DNA of 64,000 nt, taken from assembly GCA_910577645.1 (NCBI GenBank), contig CAJTOL010000011.1, forward strand, positions 1 through 64,000, in the 5' to 3' direction. Below, piece by piece: positions 51,941 through 61,148 of this stretch. The translations under genes and the position numbers were made by a program. Positions within the stretch are counted from its first letter, which is position 1. Each line of letters begins with the position of its first letter. Source of the stretch: an uncultured Lachnospiraceae bacterium. Its GTDB lineage: Bacteria > Bacillota > Clostridia > Lachnospirales > Lachnospiraceae. The notes under the pieces were generated by a model. The model was given only the letters and a program-made list of their open reading frames with translations, was not told where the DNA came from and did no database searches.

Positions 51941-53023
51941 ATGAAAATGACATTTCGGTGGTTCGGAGAAAACAGTGATTCCGTATCTTTAAGTCAGATC
52001 CGTCAGATTCCTGGCATGACTGGCCTCATGGGGTTTCTGGACTATAAAGCGGCTGGAGAGGTGTGGACGAAGGCAGAGATTGAACGTTACATGGCACCGA
52101 TCCGCAAGGCCGGCCTGGAGTGTGAGGTTATTGAGAGCGTAAATGTCCACGAGGATATTAAGATGGGCCTGCCAGCCAGGGAGGAGTATATTGAAAATTA
52201 CAAGATTACCATCCGCAACCTGGCAGAGTACGGCGTGAAGGTTATTGTCTATAACTTTATGCCGGTATTTGACTGGCTGCGTACTGACCTGGCCCGGGTT
52301 ATTGAGGAGGACGGATCCAACAGCCTGTACTTTGACGAGAAAGATCTGGGAGCCATGGGACCTTTGGAGATTGTAAAGAAAACGGCTGAAAACTGCAATG
52401 GGTTCTCTCTTCCCGGATGGGAACCGGAGCGCCTGGCAGAGCTGGAAAAGACTTTAAAACAGTATGAGGGTATGACCGGAGATGATTTGAGAGAAAACTA
52501 CAAATATTTTCTGAATGAGGTTATTCCGGTGTGTGAAGAAACAGGGATCCGAATGGCCTGCCATCCTGACGATCCGGCGTGGCCTATTTTTGGACTTCCC
52601 AGAATTGCCCACAGCCAGGAGGATTTCGATAAAATCGTAAAGCTTTATGATTCCCCGGCCAATGGGGTATGCCTGTGCACCGGTTCTTTGGGCTCTGAGC
52701 CGGATAATGATATTCCCTCTATTATCCGCCACTTTGGAGAAATGGATCGGCTTCCCTGCCTTCATGTACGCAACATTAAGCACCTGGGCTACCGCCATTT
52801 CAGAGAAGCCAGCCATCTGTCCTCGGACGGCGATCTGGATATGTACGCCATTATGAAAGCGGTTTATGATACCTGTCCGGATGTCTACATCCGACCGGAT
52901 CATGGCCGCATGATTTGGAATGAAGCAGGGCGTCCCGGTTATGGCCTTTACGACCGCGCCCTGGGGGCGACCTACTTAAACGGCCTTTGGGAAGCCATTG
53001 AAAAATCCGAAAAAAGTAAGTAA
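51941..53023 (+). CDS. uxuA: Mannonate dehydratase
   Basis: UxuA converts D-mannonate to 2-keto-3-deoxygluconate in glucuronate breakdown. The family blocks are present: MTFRWFGENSDSVSL, IRQIPGMTGLMGFLDY, NFMPVFDWLRTDLA, MACHPDDPAWPIFGLPRI and YIRPDHGRMIWNE, with the metal-binding His/Cys/Asp positions. The length of 360 is normal. A UxuB-like gene follows after 13 bases. Confidence 0.95.
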   Translation: MKMTFRWFGENSDSVSLSQIRQIPGMTGLMGFLDYKAAGEVWTKAEIERYMAPIRKAGLECEVIESVNVHEDIKMGLPAREEYIENYKITIRNLAEYGVKVIVYNFMPVFDWLRTDLARVIEEDGSNSLYFDEKDLGAMGPLEIVKKTAENCNGFSLPGWEPERLAELEKTLKQYEGMTGDDLRENYKYFLNEVIPVCEETGIRMACHPDDPAWPIFGLPRIAHSQEDFDKIVKLYDSPANGVCLCTGSLGSEPDNDIPSIIRHFGEMDRLPCLHVRNIKHLGYRHFREASHLSSDGDLDMYAIMKAVYDTCPDVYIRPDHGRMIWNEAGRPGYGLYDRALGATYLNGLWEAIEKSEKSK

Positions 53024-53036
53024 AAGGAGACGGGAT

Positions 53037-54647
53037 ATGGAATTAAATTATAAAGGATTACAAGACCGGACAGCCTGGGAAAAGGCAGGCGTGGCTCTGC
53101 CGGGATTTGACTGGGAGAAAATGTGCCGGACTACAGAAAATACTCCGGTATGGGCGCATTTCGGCGCGGGAAATATTTTCCGGGGATTTATTGCGGATCT
53201 GCAGCAAACCCTTTTGGAGGACGGCAGTGAGACCAGCGGAATTGTGGCGGCCGACACCTTTGACTTTGATATTATCGACAAGATTTACACTCCTTATGAC
53301 AATATGACTCTGATGGTAGGGTTAAAGCCTGACGGAAGCACCGATAAAAAGGTAATTGCCTCCATTGCCAGAGGTCTGCGGGCGGACAGCAAAGACAGTT
53401 CCCAATGGAATGAATTAAAGAAGATTTTTGTTAACCCGGCTCTGCAGATGGTAAGCTTTACCATTACAGAAAAAGGGTACAGCTTGCGGACCATGACCGG
53501 AGAAATTTCTTCTATTGCCTTAAAAGATATGGAGGAAGGCCCGGCGGCTCCTGTTCACGCTATGGGGGTTGCCGCCGCCCTTTTGTATGAGCGCTACAAA
53601 GCTGGCGGAGCCCCGGTTGCTATGGTCAGCATGGATAACTGCTCCCATAACGGTGAAAAATTAAAGGCCGGCGTTGCGGAAATTACCAATGCCTGGGTGG
53701 AAAAAGGACTGGTGGAAAAGGAATTCCTGGCATACTTAGAGGATGAAGAGAGGGTGGCCTTCCCCTGGAGCATGATTGATAAGATTACTCCAAGACCTGC
53801 AAAAGAGATTGAGGAACAATTGGAGAACCTGGGGATTAAAGATATGGCTCCGGTGATTACCGGAAAAAATACCTATATTGCGCCCTTTGTCAATGCAGAG
53901 ATTCCCCAGTATCTGGTGATTGAAGACCGCTTCCCCAACGGCCGCCCGGCTCTGGAGAAAGCCGGCGTTTACATGACAGACCGGGATACTGTAAATATGA
54001 CAGAGCGGATGAAGGTTACCACCTGCTTAAATCCTCTGCACACGGCTCTGGCTGTATATGGATGCCTCTTGGGATACAAAAGCATTGCAGAGGAAATGAA
54101 GGATAAAGATCTGGTGGCTCTCATCGAGAATATCGGTTATAAAGAGGGGATGCCGGTGGTAACCGATCCGGGCATTATCAGGCCCATGGATTTCATTAAG
54201 GAAGTGGTAAAAGAGCGCCTTCCCAATCCCTTTATTCCGGATATGCCTCAGAGAATCGCTACAGATACCAGTCAGAAGGTGTCCATCCGCTTTGGCGAAA
54301 CCATCAAGTCCTACATGGCAAGGCCGGATATGGATGCGTCCGGTTTGACTTATATCCCTCTGGCTCTGGCCGGATGGCTGCGGTATCTCCTGAAGGTAGA
54401 CGATGCCGGAAACGAGATGCCTGTAAGCCCGGATCCGATGCTGGAACAGTTAGATCAGGCCCTGGCCGGGATCCAGGCAGGCAATCCGGACAGCTTAAAG
54501 GATCAGTTAAAGCCTGTTTTGGAAAATGAAGGAGTGTTCGGCGTCAATCTTTATGAGGCCGGACTAGGAGAGAAGATAGAAGAAATGGTTCGGAAAATGC
54601 TGGCCGGGCCGGGAGCGGTTCGAAAGACTTTGAGAGAGTATTTGTAA
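53037..54647 (+). CDS. uxuB: Mannitol-dehydrogenase-family oxidoreductase, probable fructuronate reductase
   Basis: The 536-residue protein has the N-terminal Rossmann part (WAHFGAGNIFRGFIADL) and C-terminal catalytic helices (VTTCLNPLHTALAVYG) of the mannitol dehydrogenase/UxuB family. Directly downstream of uxuA the expected reaction is D-fructuronate to D-mannonate with NADH. Tagaturonate reductase (UxaB) activity is an alternative. The ATG at 53037 follows AAGGAG. Confidence 0.8.
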   Translation: MELNYKGLQDRTAWEKAGVALPGFDWEKMCRTTENTPVWAHFGAGNIFRGFIADLQQTLLEDGSETSGIVAADTFDFDIIDKIYTPYDNMTLMVGLKPDGSTDKKVIASIARGLRADSKDSSQWNELKKIFVNPALQMVSFTITEKGYSLRTMTGEISSIALKDMEEGPAAPVHAMGVAAALLYERYKAGGAPVAMVSMDNCSHNGEKLKAGVAEITNAWVEKGLVEKEFLAYLEDEERVAFPWSMIDKITPRPAKEIEEQLENLGIKDMAPVITGKNTYIAPFVNAEIPQYLVIEDRFPNGRPALEKAGVYMTDRDTVNMTERMKVTTCLNPLHTALAVYGCLLGYKSIAEEMKDKDLVALIENIGYKEGMPVVTDPGIIRPMDFIKEVVKERLPNPFIPDMPQRIATDTSQKVSIRFGETIKSYMARPDMDASGLTYIPLALAGWLRYLLKVDDAGNEMPVSPDPMLEQLDQALAGIQAGNPDSLKDQLKPVLENEGVFGVNLYEAGLGEKIEEMVRKMLAGPGAVRKTLREYL

Positions 54648-54673
54648 AAGATGCGGACAAGATCCGAAAGGAT

Positions 54674-54726
54674 GAAGCTGTTGCAAAAGCAGGTGGAGAA
54701 CCTGCCGGAGCAGCGGCTTCTTTTTT
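54674..54726 (+). terminator. Terminator after the uxu genes
   Basis: GAAGCTGTTGC pairs (with G-T pairs) with GCAGCGGCTTC, with an inner perfect GCAGGT/ACCTGC stem and a six-T run. Confidence 0.85.
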
Positions 54727-54761
54727 GTTTGTGGAAATGTTTGGGAAATATATTATGATTC

Positions 54762-54790
54762 TTGACAAAGACCTGGAAGAGTTTTATAAT
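54762..54790 (+). promoter_or_regulatory. Consensus promoter of the dehydratase-TRAP unit
   Basis: Perfect TTGACA (54762-54767) and perfect TATAAT (54785-54790) with a 17-base spacer. Confidence 0.88.
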
Positions 54791-54797
54791 AAACATA

Positions 54798-54828
54798 ATT
54801 ACAAAACTAAGTTTTGTAATACAAAACT
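54798..54828. promoter_or_regulatory. Three-half-site operator at the transcript start
   Basis: Three 9-base half sites lie in a row: TACAAAACT, then AGTTTTGTA, then TACAAAACT. They make two overlapping perfect palindromes (54798-54820 and 54810-54828). Placed just after the -10, this should allow strong repression, most likely by the IclR regulator encoded at 59479. Confidence 0.75.
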
Positions 54829-54843
54829 AATAGGAGGAGGATA

Positions 54844-56502
54844 ATGAGAGAGAATGATATTTTAAAGGGGGAACAAGGGGCGCTAAAACGGGCTTTGTAC
54901 AAATCCATGGGATTTACCGGAGAACAATTAAGCAAACCCATTATTGCCATTGCAAACAGCTATACCAATGCGACGCCGGGACATTTTATATTGAAACAGC
55001 TGGTTGAGCGAGTGAAAGAGGGGATTATCAAAGCAGGAGGCACACCTATGGAGTTTTCCACAGTGGCGCCCTGCGACGGAATTGCGGAAGGCCATGAAGG
55101 AATGCGGTACATATTGCCTGTCAGAGATTTGATTGCTTCATCTGTCGAGTGTATGGTAAGGGCTCACCGGTTTGACGGACTGGTGCTGCTGGGGTCTTGT
55201 GATAAAATTGTCCCGGGGATGCTGATGGCTGCCGCCAGGCTGGAGATGCCTGCCATATTTTTGAATGGAGGGCCTATGTATCCGGCTTCCTACTGTGGAA
55301 AACATTATGATGGCAATATCATCACAGAGGCTATTGGATGGAAACGGCAGGGAAAGATTAGTGAGGAAGAATTCCGGTATATTGAGGATATTGCAGAACC
55401 ATGTCCCGGTTCCTGCGCCATGCTGGGGACGGCCAATACAATGAGCGCTATATCGGAAAGTCTGGGGATGTCCCTTATGGGGAGCAGCGCCATTCCGGCG
55501 GTTCTGGCGGCCCGCATGGCAAAGGGGGTTGAGACTGGGGAAAAGATTGTAGAACTCGTTAAAAAAGGAATCACTACAAGGGATATTCTTACAAAGGATG
55601 CTTTTGAGAATGCGATTATGCATCTTTTGGCCATGGGAGGTTCTACAAATGGTATTCTTCATCTCCAGGCAATCTATCATGAAGCGGGATTGGGGGAACT
55701 GCCCCTTGACGTATTTGATGAATTCAGCAGGATGATCCCTCAGGTTGCATCCATTTACCCGGCATCAGAGTTTGACATGGTCGATTTTTATGAAAGCGGA
55801 GGGGTTCCGGCGGTACTGAAGGAAATAGAGAAATACCTGCACAAGGATGCTCTGACAGTATCCGGGCATACAATAGGAGACGCTCTGTGGCAGTTTCCTT
55901 ATACAAACAATCGAAATATGATTAAAACAGCAGAAGAACCCTTTGCCTTTACAGGCGGCGTAGCCATATTAAAGGGAAATATAGCGCCTCTGGGATGCGT
56001 AATGAAACCGGCAGCAGTTCCAAAGCATATGTTTAAGTATTCAGGCAGGGCTCAAGTCTTTACCACTGAGGAGGAATCCTATCAGGCAGTACTGGAAGGC
56101 AGGGTGAAACCGGGAACTTGTATGGTTCTGATGTATGAAGGACCAAAGGGCGGTCCGGGTATGCCGGAGATGTATAAAACCATGAAGTATCTGGAAGGAA
56201 TGGGGCTGTCTGATACATGTGCATTGATTACAGACGGAAGATTTTCAGGATCAAACAGAGGACTTTTTGTGGGACATATTTCACCGGAAGCATATGAACA
56301 GGGAGACTTTGCGCTGATTCAGGATGGGGACGAGATCGAGATTGATATTGATGCCAGAAGCATAGAACTAAAGGTGCCCAAAGCAATACTTGAGGAACGC
56401 CGGAGACTGTTTGTTCCGGTAGAAAAGGAAGTAAAACGTGGATATCTGAGAACATACAGAAGAATCAGCACATCTGCATCCCAGGGAGCAGTAGTAGAAT
56501 AA
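54844..56502 (+). CDS. IlvD/Edd-family dehydratase of a TRAP-linked catabolic operon
   Basis: The cluster and active-site blocks are VAPCDGIAEGHEGM, LGSCDKIVPGML, PCPGSCAMLGTANTMSAI and ITDGRFSGSNRGLFVGHISP. The length (552) is that of dihydroxy-acid dehydratases. The adjoining TRAP transporter, RraA-like aldolase and IclR regulator argue for dehydration of an imported sugar acid rather than valine/isoleucine synthesis. It differs clearly from the dehydratase at 47928. GGAGGAGG precedes the ATG. Confidence 0.85.
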   Translation: MRENDILKGEQGALKRALYKSMGFTGEQLSKPIIAIANSYTNATPGHFILKQLVERVKEGIIKAGGTPMEFSTVAPCDGIAEGHEGMRYILPVRDLIASSVECMVRAHRFDGLVLLGSCDKIVPGMLMAAARLEMPAIFLNGGPMYPASYCGKHYDGNIITEAIGWKRQGKISEEEFRYIEDIAEPCPGSCAMLGTANTMSAISESLGMSLMGSSAIPAVLAARMAKGVETGEKIVELVKKGITTRDILTKDAFENAIMHLLAMGGSTNGILHLQAIYHEAGLGELPLDVFDEFSRMIPQVASIYPASEFDMVDFYESGGVPAVLKEIEKYLHKDALTVSGHTIGDALWQFPYTNNRNMIKTAEEPFAFTGGVAILKGNIAPLGCVMKPAAVPKHMFKYSGRAQVFTTEEESYQAVLEGRVKPGTCMVLMYEGPKGGPGMPEMYKTMKYLEGMGLSDTCALITDGRFSGSNRGLFVGHISPEAYEQGDFALIQDGDEIEIDIDARSIELKVPKAILEERRRLFVPVEKEVKRGYLRTYRRISTSASQGAVVE

Positions 56503-56542
56503 AGACGTTTACTGAGGACAGAAGGAAAGGAGCAAGGAAAGG

Positions 56543-57619
56543 ATGAAAAAGAGAATTTGGGCAGTATTATTGGCGGGGAGCATGTTATTGACAGCGTGTG
56601 GCAGTTCAGGGAACAAGGCGGTATCGGATGCATCTAAGGGCAGCGAAGCACAGAACGTGGCTGCAGATGCAGGAATTGAGGGGCAGCCTGAACAGAAGGT
56701 GACTATGAAAGTCAGTGTTGGGGTGGCAGACAATCATTTTGAAGCAATTGCTGTGAATAAGATGAAAGACTATATAGAAGAGCAGACCGGGGGAAATTTC
56801 ACAGTAGAAATATTTACAGGCGCTCAGATTGGCAATGATCAGGAAGTATTTGAAGGCCTGAAGCTGGGGGTGGCAGACATGCTTCCCTGTGGTACAGATA
56901 TTATAGGTAATTTTTCAAAGAACTTCGGACTTTTGTCCCTGCCGTACCTTTTTGATAATGAAAAGCAGGTAGAAGCGGTAGTGGAAGGAGAGTTTGGGCA
57001 GAATCTTTTAAAGGAACTTGAGGATATTGGTTATGTGGGGCTGGGATTCGGAAATTTTGGTTTCCGCCACACAACCAACAGCAAACGCCCGATTAACAGT
57101 GTGCAGGATATGAAAGGATTAAAAATCAGGACTATGACCACGCCTATTCATCTGGAAGTATTTGAGGCGCTGGGGGCAAATCCTACTCCTATGGCATTCA
57201 GCGAGTTGTTTTCTGCATTGCAGCAGGGCGTGGTTGACGGCCAGGAAAATCCGCTGATGAATATCTACTCCAATAAGCTTCATGAGGTTCAACAGTATCT
57301 TACCCTGGATGGCCATGTATTTACCTTTGTCACATTTGTGGTTTCCAAGGAATGGTATGATAAGCTTGATCCGTCCTATCAGCAGATTTTAAATGATGGC
57401 ATTAAGATTGCCACAGACTATATGAAAGAAAGCTGTGAGTCGGAAGATGCATTAGCGCTTGAAAAGATGAAAGAAGCCGGCGTTGAGGTGACAGAGCTGA
57501 CCCCGGAAGCAAAGGATGAATTCAGGGATGCTGTAAGGGGTGTGAGCGAAAAATACGGCAATGAGATAAACCCGGATAAATATAAGGAAATGTTGGATAT
57601 TATTGCATCGGTACAGTAG
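56543..57619 (+). CDS. TRAP transporter solute-binding protein (DctP family), lipoprotein
   Basis: The signal is MKKRIWAVLLAGSMLLTAC with the lipobox Cys at 19. The mature protein has the DctP pattern: NDQEVFEGLKLGVADMLPCG, LPYLFDN, GFRHTTNSKRPI and the signature Arg in LKIRTMTTPIHLEVFEALGA. The ligand is probably a carboxylate or sugar acid. The two membrane subunits follow. Confidence 0.93.
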   Translation: MKKRIWAVLLAGSMLLTACGSSGNKAVSDASKGSEAQNVAADAGIEGQPEQKVTMKVSVGVADNHFEAIAVNKMKDYIEEQTGGNFTVEIFTGAQIGNDQEVFEGLKLGVADMLPCGTDIIGNFSKNFGLLSLPYLFDNEKQVEAVVEGEFGQNLLKELEDIGYVGLGFGNFGFRHTTNSKRPINSVQDMKGLKIRTMTTPIHLEVFEALGANPTPMAFSELFSALQQGVVDGQENPLMNIYSNKLHEVQQYLTLDGHVFTFVTFVVSKEWYDKLDPSYQQILNDGIKIATDYMKESCESEDALALEKMKEAGVEVTELTPEAKDEFRDAVRGVSEKYGNEINPDKYKEMLDIIASVQ

Positions 57620-57647
57620 CTGTTTCACAGAAAGGGGTTACATATCT

Positions 57648-58124
57648 ATGAAAAAGAGAAATTTTGAATATTATCTGATAGTTGCCTTGTTTACAATTCT
57701 CATTGTGGTATGCTTTCTCCAGGTTCTGTTCCGCTTTGTGTTCAATCTTCCGCTGGCGTGGACAGAGGAGCTTTCCAGATATGTATTCATTATCTTAATA
57801 TACTGCGGCGCCAGCGCTGCTGTGCTGGATAACGCCCATGTCAGGGTGGAACTGATTGATAACGTGCTCTCAGAGCGCGGGAAGTTTGTGCTGGACATGG
57901 CGGTAAAGCTGCTGTGTGCTGCCGTCAGCCTGGTCATTGCCTACAACTCCAGAAAGATTATCTATAATGCCAGTCTTTCCAAACAATTGTCGGCTTCCCT
58001 CAGAATTCCTATGGCAGGCCTGTATGCGCTGGTTGCCGTCATGTTCTGCCTGATTGCATTCAGATTTTTACAGGCAGCCTTTAAGGCAATGGCGGGAGAA
58101 AAGGAGGTTGAAAGCAAATCATGA
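57648..58124 (+). CDS. TRAP transporter small membrane subunit (DctQ family)
   Basis: The 158-residue protein with four membrane segments has the family motif LAWTEELSRYVFIILIYCGA near 42-60. AAAGGGG precedes the ATG at 57648. It overlaps the large subunit gene by ATGA. Confidence 0.9.
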   Translation: MKKRNFEYYLIVALFTILIVVCFLQVLFRFVFNLPLAWTEELSRYVFIILIYCGASAAVLDNAHVRVELIDNVLSERGKFVLDMAVKLLCAAVSLVIAYNSRKIIYNASLSKQLSASLRIPMAGLYALVAVMFCLIAFRFLQAAFKAMAGEKEVESKS

Positions 58125-59404
58125 GTATATTTTTGATGATGATGGCAGCGTTTCTGGTATTTGTATTTCTTGGGGTTCCGGTGTCTTTCAGTATCGGGCT
58201 GTCAACTGTGGCGGCAGTGCTGGCAAAGGGGATGCCCCTGGCATTTGTATCTCAGATGGCGTTTACGGGATTGGACTCCTATACATACCTGGCCATTCCT
58301 ATGTTTATCCTTGCCGGTTATCTTATGGAGACCGGCGGGCTGTCCAAACGGCTGGTGAATTTTGCTGCCAGCCTTGTGGGAAACATCCATGGAGGCCTGG
58401 GAATTATTACTGTGCTGGCCTGTGCTTTTTTCGCCGCTATCTCCGGATCTTCTCCGGGGACAGTTGCCGCTGTGGGAGCCATGATGATTCCGCCTATGGT
58501 AAAGAAGGGATACGACAGAGATTTTTCGGCTTCACTAACAGCCAGCGCAGGTGCTCTGGGAGTTCTGATTCCGCCTTCCATTCCCATGGTGCTCTACTGC
58601 ATTGCAGGTGAGGTGTCCATTGGTGAAATGTTTATGGCCGGATTTATACCGGGGTTTATCATGACAGCAGCTCTGGCTCTTACAACCTACGTAATTTCCA
58701 AGAAAAACGGGTACAAGTCCGATGAAGGTGAATTTGAGTGGAAAAAAGTGAGATCCAGTTTTAAGGAGGCGATTTGGCCGCTTCTTGCCCCGGTTATTAT
58801 CCTGGGAGGCATATACAGCGGTATTTTTACCCCTACGGAGGCTGCTGTAGTAGTGGTGGTATATTCTGCGTTTGTAGGACTGTTTATTACAAGAGAGCTT
58901 AAAGTGTCAGATTTGCCAGGCATTCTTTACAAAGGGGCCGTTACGGCGGGGACTACGGTATTTATACTGGCGTTTGCAATGGCATTTTCACGCTACCTTA
59001 CGTTAAATCAAATACCGCAGCTTATTGGGAGCGTGATTTTGGGTATCACAGGTAATGTCCATGTAATTTTGATTCTCTTTGTATTGCTTTGTTTCATTAC
59101 AGGAACTTTTCTGGAAACAGCTTCCCAGGTGCTGATCTATACTCCTCTGTTTTTACCGACTTTAAAGGGATTGGGGGTAAGCCCTCTGCATTTTGGCATC
59201 TTGCTTACAGTAGGAACTATGCTGGGGATGATGACGCCTCCGGTAGGAATTAATCTGTTCGTTGCTCAGGGAATCAGCGGAGCGAAAATATCAAATATGA
59301 CAAAGGCAATCCTTCCGTTCCTGTTTGTGATGCTGCTGGTGCAGGCTATGTTTGTGTTTTTTCCGGGATTTTCAACATTCCTGCCGGGATTGCTTTCAAA
59401 GTAA
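58121..59404 (+). CDS. TRAP transporter large membrane subunit (DctM family)
   Basis: The 427-residue protein has about 12 membrane segments and DctM blocks: YLAIPMFILAGYLMETGG, AISGSSPGTVAAVGAM, LIPPSIPMVLYCI and MTPPVGINLFVAQGIS. It completes the three-part sodium-dependent importer. Confidence 0.93.
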   Translation: MSIFLMMMAAFLVFVFLGVPVSFSIGLSTVAAVLAKGMPLAFVSQMAFTGLDSYTYLAIPMFILAGYLMETGGLSKRLVNFAASLVGNIHGGLGIITVLACAFFAAISGSSPGTVAAVGAMMIPPMVKKGYDRDFSASLTASAGALGVLIPPSIPMVLYCIAGEVSIGEMFMAGFIPGFIMTAALALTTYVISKKNGYKSDEGEFEWKKVRSSFKEAIWPLLAPVIILGGIYSGIFTPTEAAVVVVVYSAFVGLFITRELKVSDLPGILYKGAVTAGTTVFILAFAMAFSRYLTLNQIPQLIGSVILGITGNVHVILILFVLLCFITGTFLETASQVLIYTPLFLPTLKGLGVSPLHFGILLTVGTMLGMMTPPVGINLFVAQGISGAKISNMTKAILPFLFVMLLVQAMFVFFPGFSTFLPGLLSK

Positions 59405-59420
59405 GGGTATGATGAAACGG

Positions 59421-59450
59421 TTGACCGCAGGCGAGAACATAAACTATAAT
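59421..59450 (+). promoter_or_regulatory. Predicted promoter of the IclR gene
   Basis: TTGACC (59421-59426) and TATAAT (59445-59450), 18-base spacer. The three-half-site operator motif is not repeated here. Confidence 0.65.
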
Positions 59451-59478
59451 AAATAGAAAAAGGTTTGGAGTTGGGGAA

Positions 59479-60261
59479 ATGGAACGGGAAAGTCAATATA
59501 CAATCTCATCAGTAAAAAAGGCATTGAAAGTATTAAAGCTCTTTGACAGTGCCCATAAAAGCATGACGTTGACCGAAATCAGCGAGCGGGCGAAAATGCG
59601 TAAAGGAACAATGGTCAGAGTACTTACGACCCTGGAAGAAGAAGGATTTGTCAGGTATGACGAAATTTCCAAGCGTTACAGCCTTGGAATGTCTATTTAC
59701 GTGCTGAGCAGCAATGCATTTCAGTTCGTAAACATTGTGGAAGCAGCCAGGCCCTATCTGGAAAAGGTTACAACGGAATTAAATTTGATTGCTCATTTGT
59801 CTGTGCTTGAAGGTGAAAGAATTGTGTTGATTGATCGTGTAGTGCCCAATGCAAATACCATTGTTTTTGATTTAAACTCTAAAATAGGCGGCGAAGTGGA
59901 GGCGCATAATACAGGGGCAGGGAAGGTACTTACCGCCTATTCTACAGAAGAGGACAGGGAAAAAATCATCAGTCACTGTTCGTTTAAACCGTATTCAGAG
60001 AGGACTATTACGGATGAGGGTGAATACAGAAAGGTTCTGGATGCTGTCAGGAGAAATGGTTATGCCACGAATGAAGGGGAGAGTGAACCTTATTTAAAAT
60101 GTATTACATATCCCGTATTCGGTTATGAAGGAAAGATTGAGGCGGCCCTTAGCCTCAGCGGAATTATTCAGTGCTTTGACGCTGATTTAGAGAAGAAATG
60201 CCACATAGCATTACAGGAAATCTGTGAAAAGATTTCTGCAGTTATGGGACAAAGCCTGTAA
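59479..60261 (+). CDS. IclR-family transcriptional regulator
   Basis: The winged helix-turn-helix (about 8-70) shows SSVKKALKVLKLFDSAH, LTEISERAKMRKGTMVRVL and YDEISKRYSLG. The C-terminal GAF-like ligand domain follows (EAHNTGAGKVLTAY, RNGYATNEGESEPYLKCI). It lies between the TRAP genes and the aldolase and is the natural controller of the unit. Confidence 0.92.
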   Translation: MERESQYTISSVKKALKVLKLFDSAHKSMTLTEISERAKMRKGTMVRVLTTLEEEGFVRYDEISKRYSLGMSIYVLSSNAFQFVNIVEAARPYLEKVTTELNLIAHLSVLEGERIVLIDRVVPNANTIVFDLNSKIGGEVEAHNTGAGKVLTAYSTEEDREKIISHCSFKPYSERTITDEGEYRKVLDAVRRNGYATNEGESEPYLKCITYPVFGYEGKIEAALSLSGIIQCFDADLEKKCHIALQEICEKISAVMGQSL

Positions 60262-60313
60262 TCCTGTTCCTTCTTCTAATGATTATATATGAATGAGAGG
60301 ATTTTCTTAAATT

Positions 60314-61003
60314 ATGATTACATGGAAAAATGATGATGAGCTTTTTGCTCTCATGAAAGAGACATTATATTCATCCGTAATAGGTGATATATTGGATAAA
60401 ATGCATTATCTCCATCAGTTCCTGCCTTGGAGGATTCAGCCTATGCGGGAGAATATGGTGGTGGCCGGAAGGGCTATGACGGTGCTGGAGGCAGATGCGC
60501 CGGAGGCCGTATCGGAGGGCCGCAATCCAATCCTGAAGCAAAGCTTTGGCCTTATGTTAGAGGCATTAGATGACCTTAAGAAAAATGAGGTATATATATG
60601 TACGGGTTCCTCCCCGGCATATGCCCTGGTGGGCGAATTGATGTGCACAAGAATGAAGATACTTGGGGCGGCCGGCGCTGTTGTCAATGGATTTCACCGT
60701 GACACCAACGGAATATTGAGCCTGGATTTTCCTTGTTTTTCCTATGGAAGATATGCACAGGATCAGGGCCCAAGGGGAAAGGTGATTGATTACAGGGTGC
60801 CCATTGATATAGAGGGAGTAAAAATTAATCCGGGGGATATTATATTTGGGGACCTGGACGGCGTTTTGGCTATTCCTAAAGAGGCTGAAGAAGAAGTGAT
60901 TGTCAAAGCCATTGAAAAGGCCACTGGTGAGAAAATGGTGGCTGAGGCCATTAAAAATGGCATGGGAGCAAAAGCATCCTTTGACAAATACGGGATTATG
61001 TAA
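60314..61003 (+). CDS. RraA-like aldolase/demethylmenaquinone-methyltransferase-fold protein
   Basis: The 229-residue protein has RraA/HMG-aldolase blocks: SSVIGDILDKMHYLHQFL, VVAGRAMTVLEAD, LGAAGAVVNGFHRDTNGI and GDIIFGDLDGVLAIPKE, with the Arg and Asp that bind metal and pyruvate in this class. Members include 4-hydroxy-4-methyl-2-oxoglutarate/4-carboxy-4-hydroxy-2-oxoadipate aldolases. Here it probably cleaves a 2-keto-3-deoxy acid made by the dehydratase. It is the last gene before a composite terminator. Confidence 0.82.
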   Translation: MITWKNDDELFALMKETLYSSVIGDILDKMHYLHQFLPWRIQPMRENMVVAGRAMTVLEADAPEAVSEGRNPILKQSFGLMLEALDDLKKNEVYICTGSSPAYALVGELMCTRMKILGAAGAVVNGFHRDTNGILSLDFPCFSYGRYAQDQGPRGKVIDYRVPIDIEGVKINPGDIIFGDLDGVLAIPKEAEEEVIVKAIEKATGEKMVAEAIKNGMGAKASFDKYGIM

Positions 61004-61040
61004 AGGAGAGATTGAGAATATAAAGCATGTAAAACGAAGG

Positions 61041-61128
61041 GAATGCCGCAAATAAAACCAGGCAGCTTTCTATTAGCATTGTCCGCCGGATTTTGCTAAT
61101 AGAAAGTCCTTTTTATGTTGCGGCACTC
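61041..61128. terminator. Composite nested hairpin between convergent genes
   Basis: The outer arms are GAATGCCGCAAATAAAA (61041-61057) and TTTTATGTTGCGGCACTC (61111-61128). The inner stem is CTTTCTATTAGC (61066-61077) with GCTAATAGAAAG (61095-61106). A T-run follows. Confidence 0.75.
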
Positions 61129-61148
61129 TAATTTTTTTAGATTACCAA

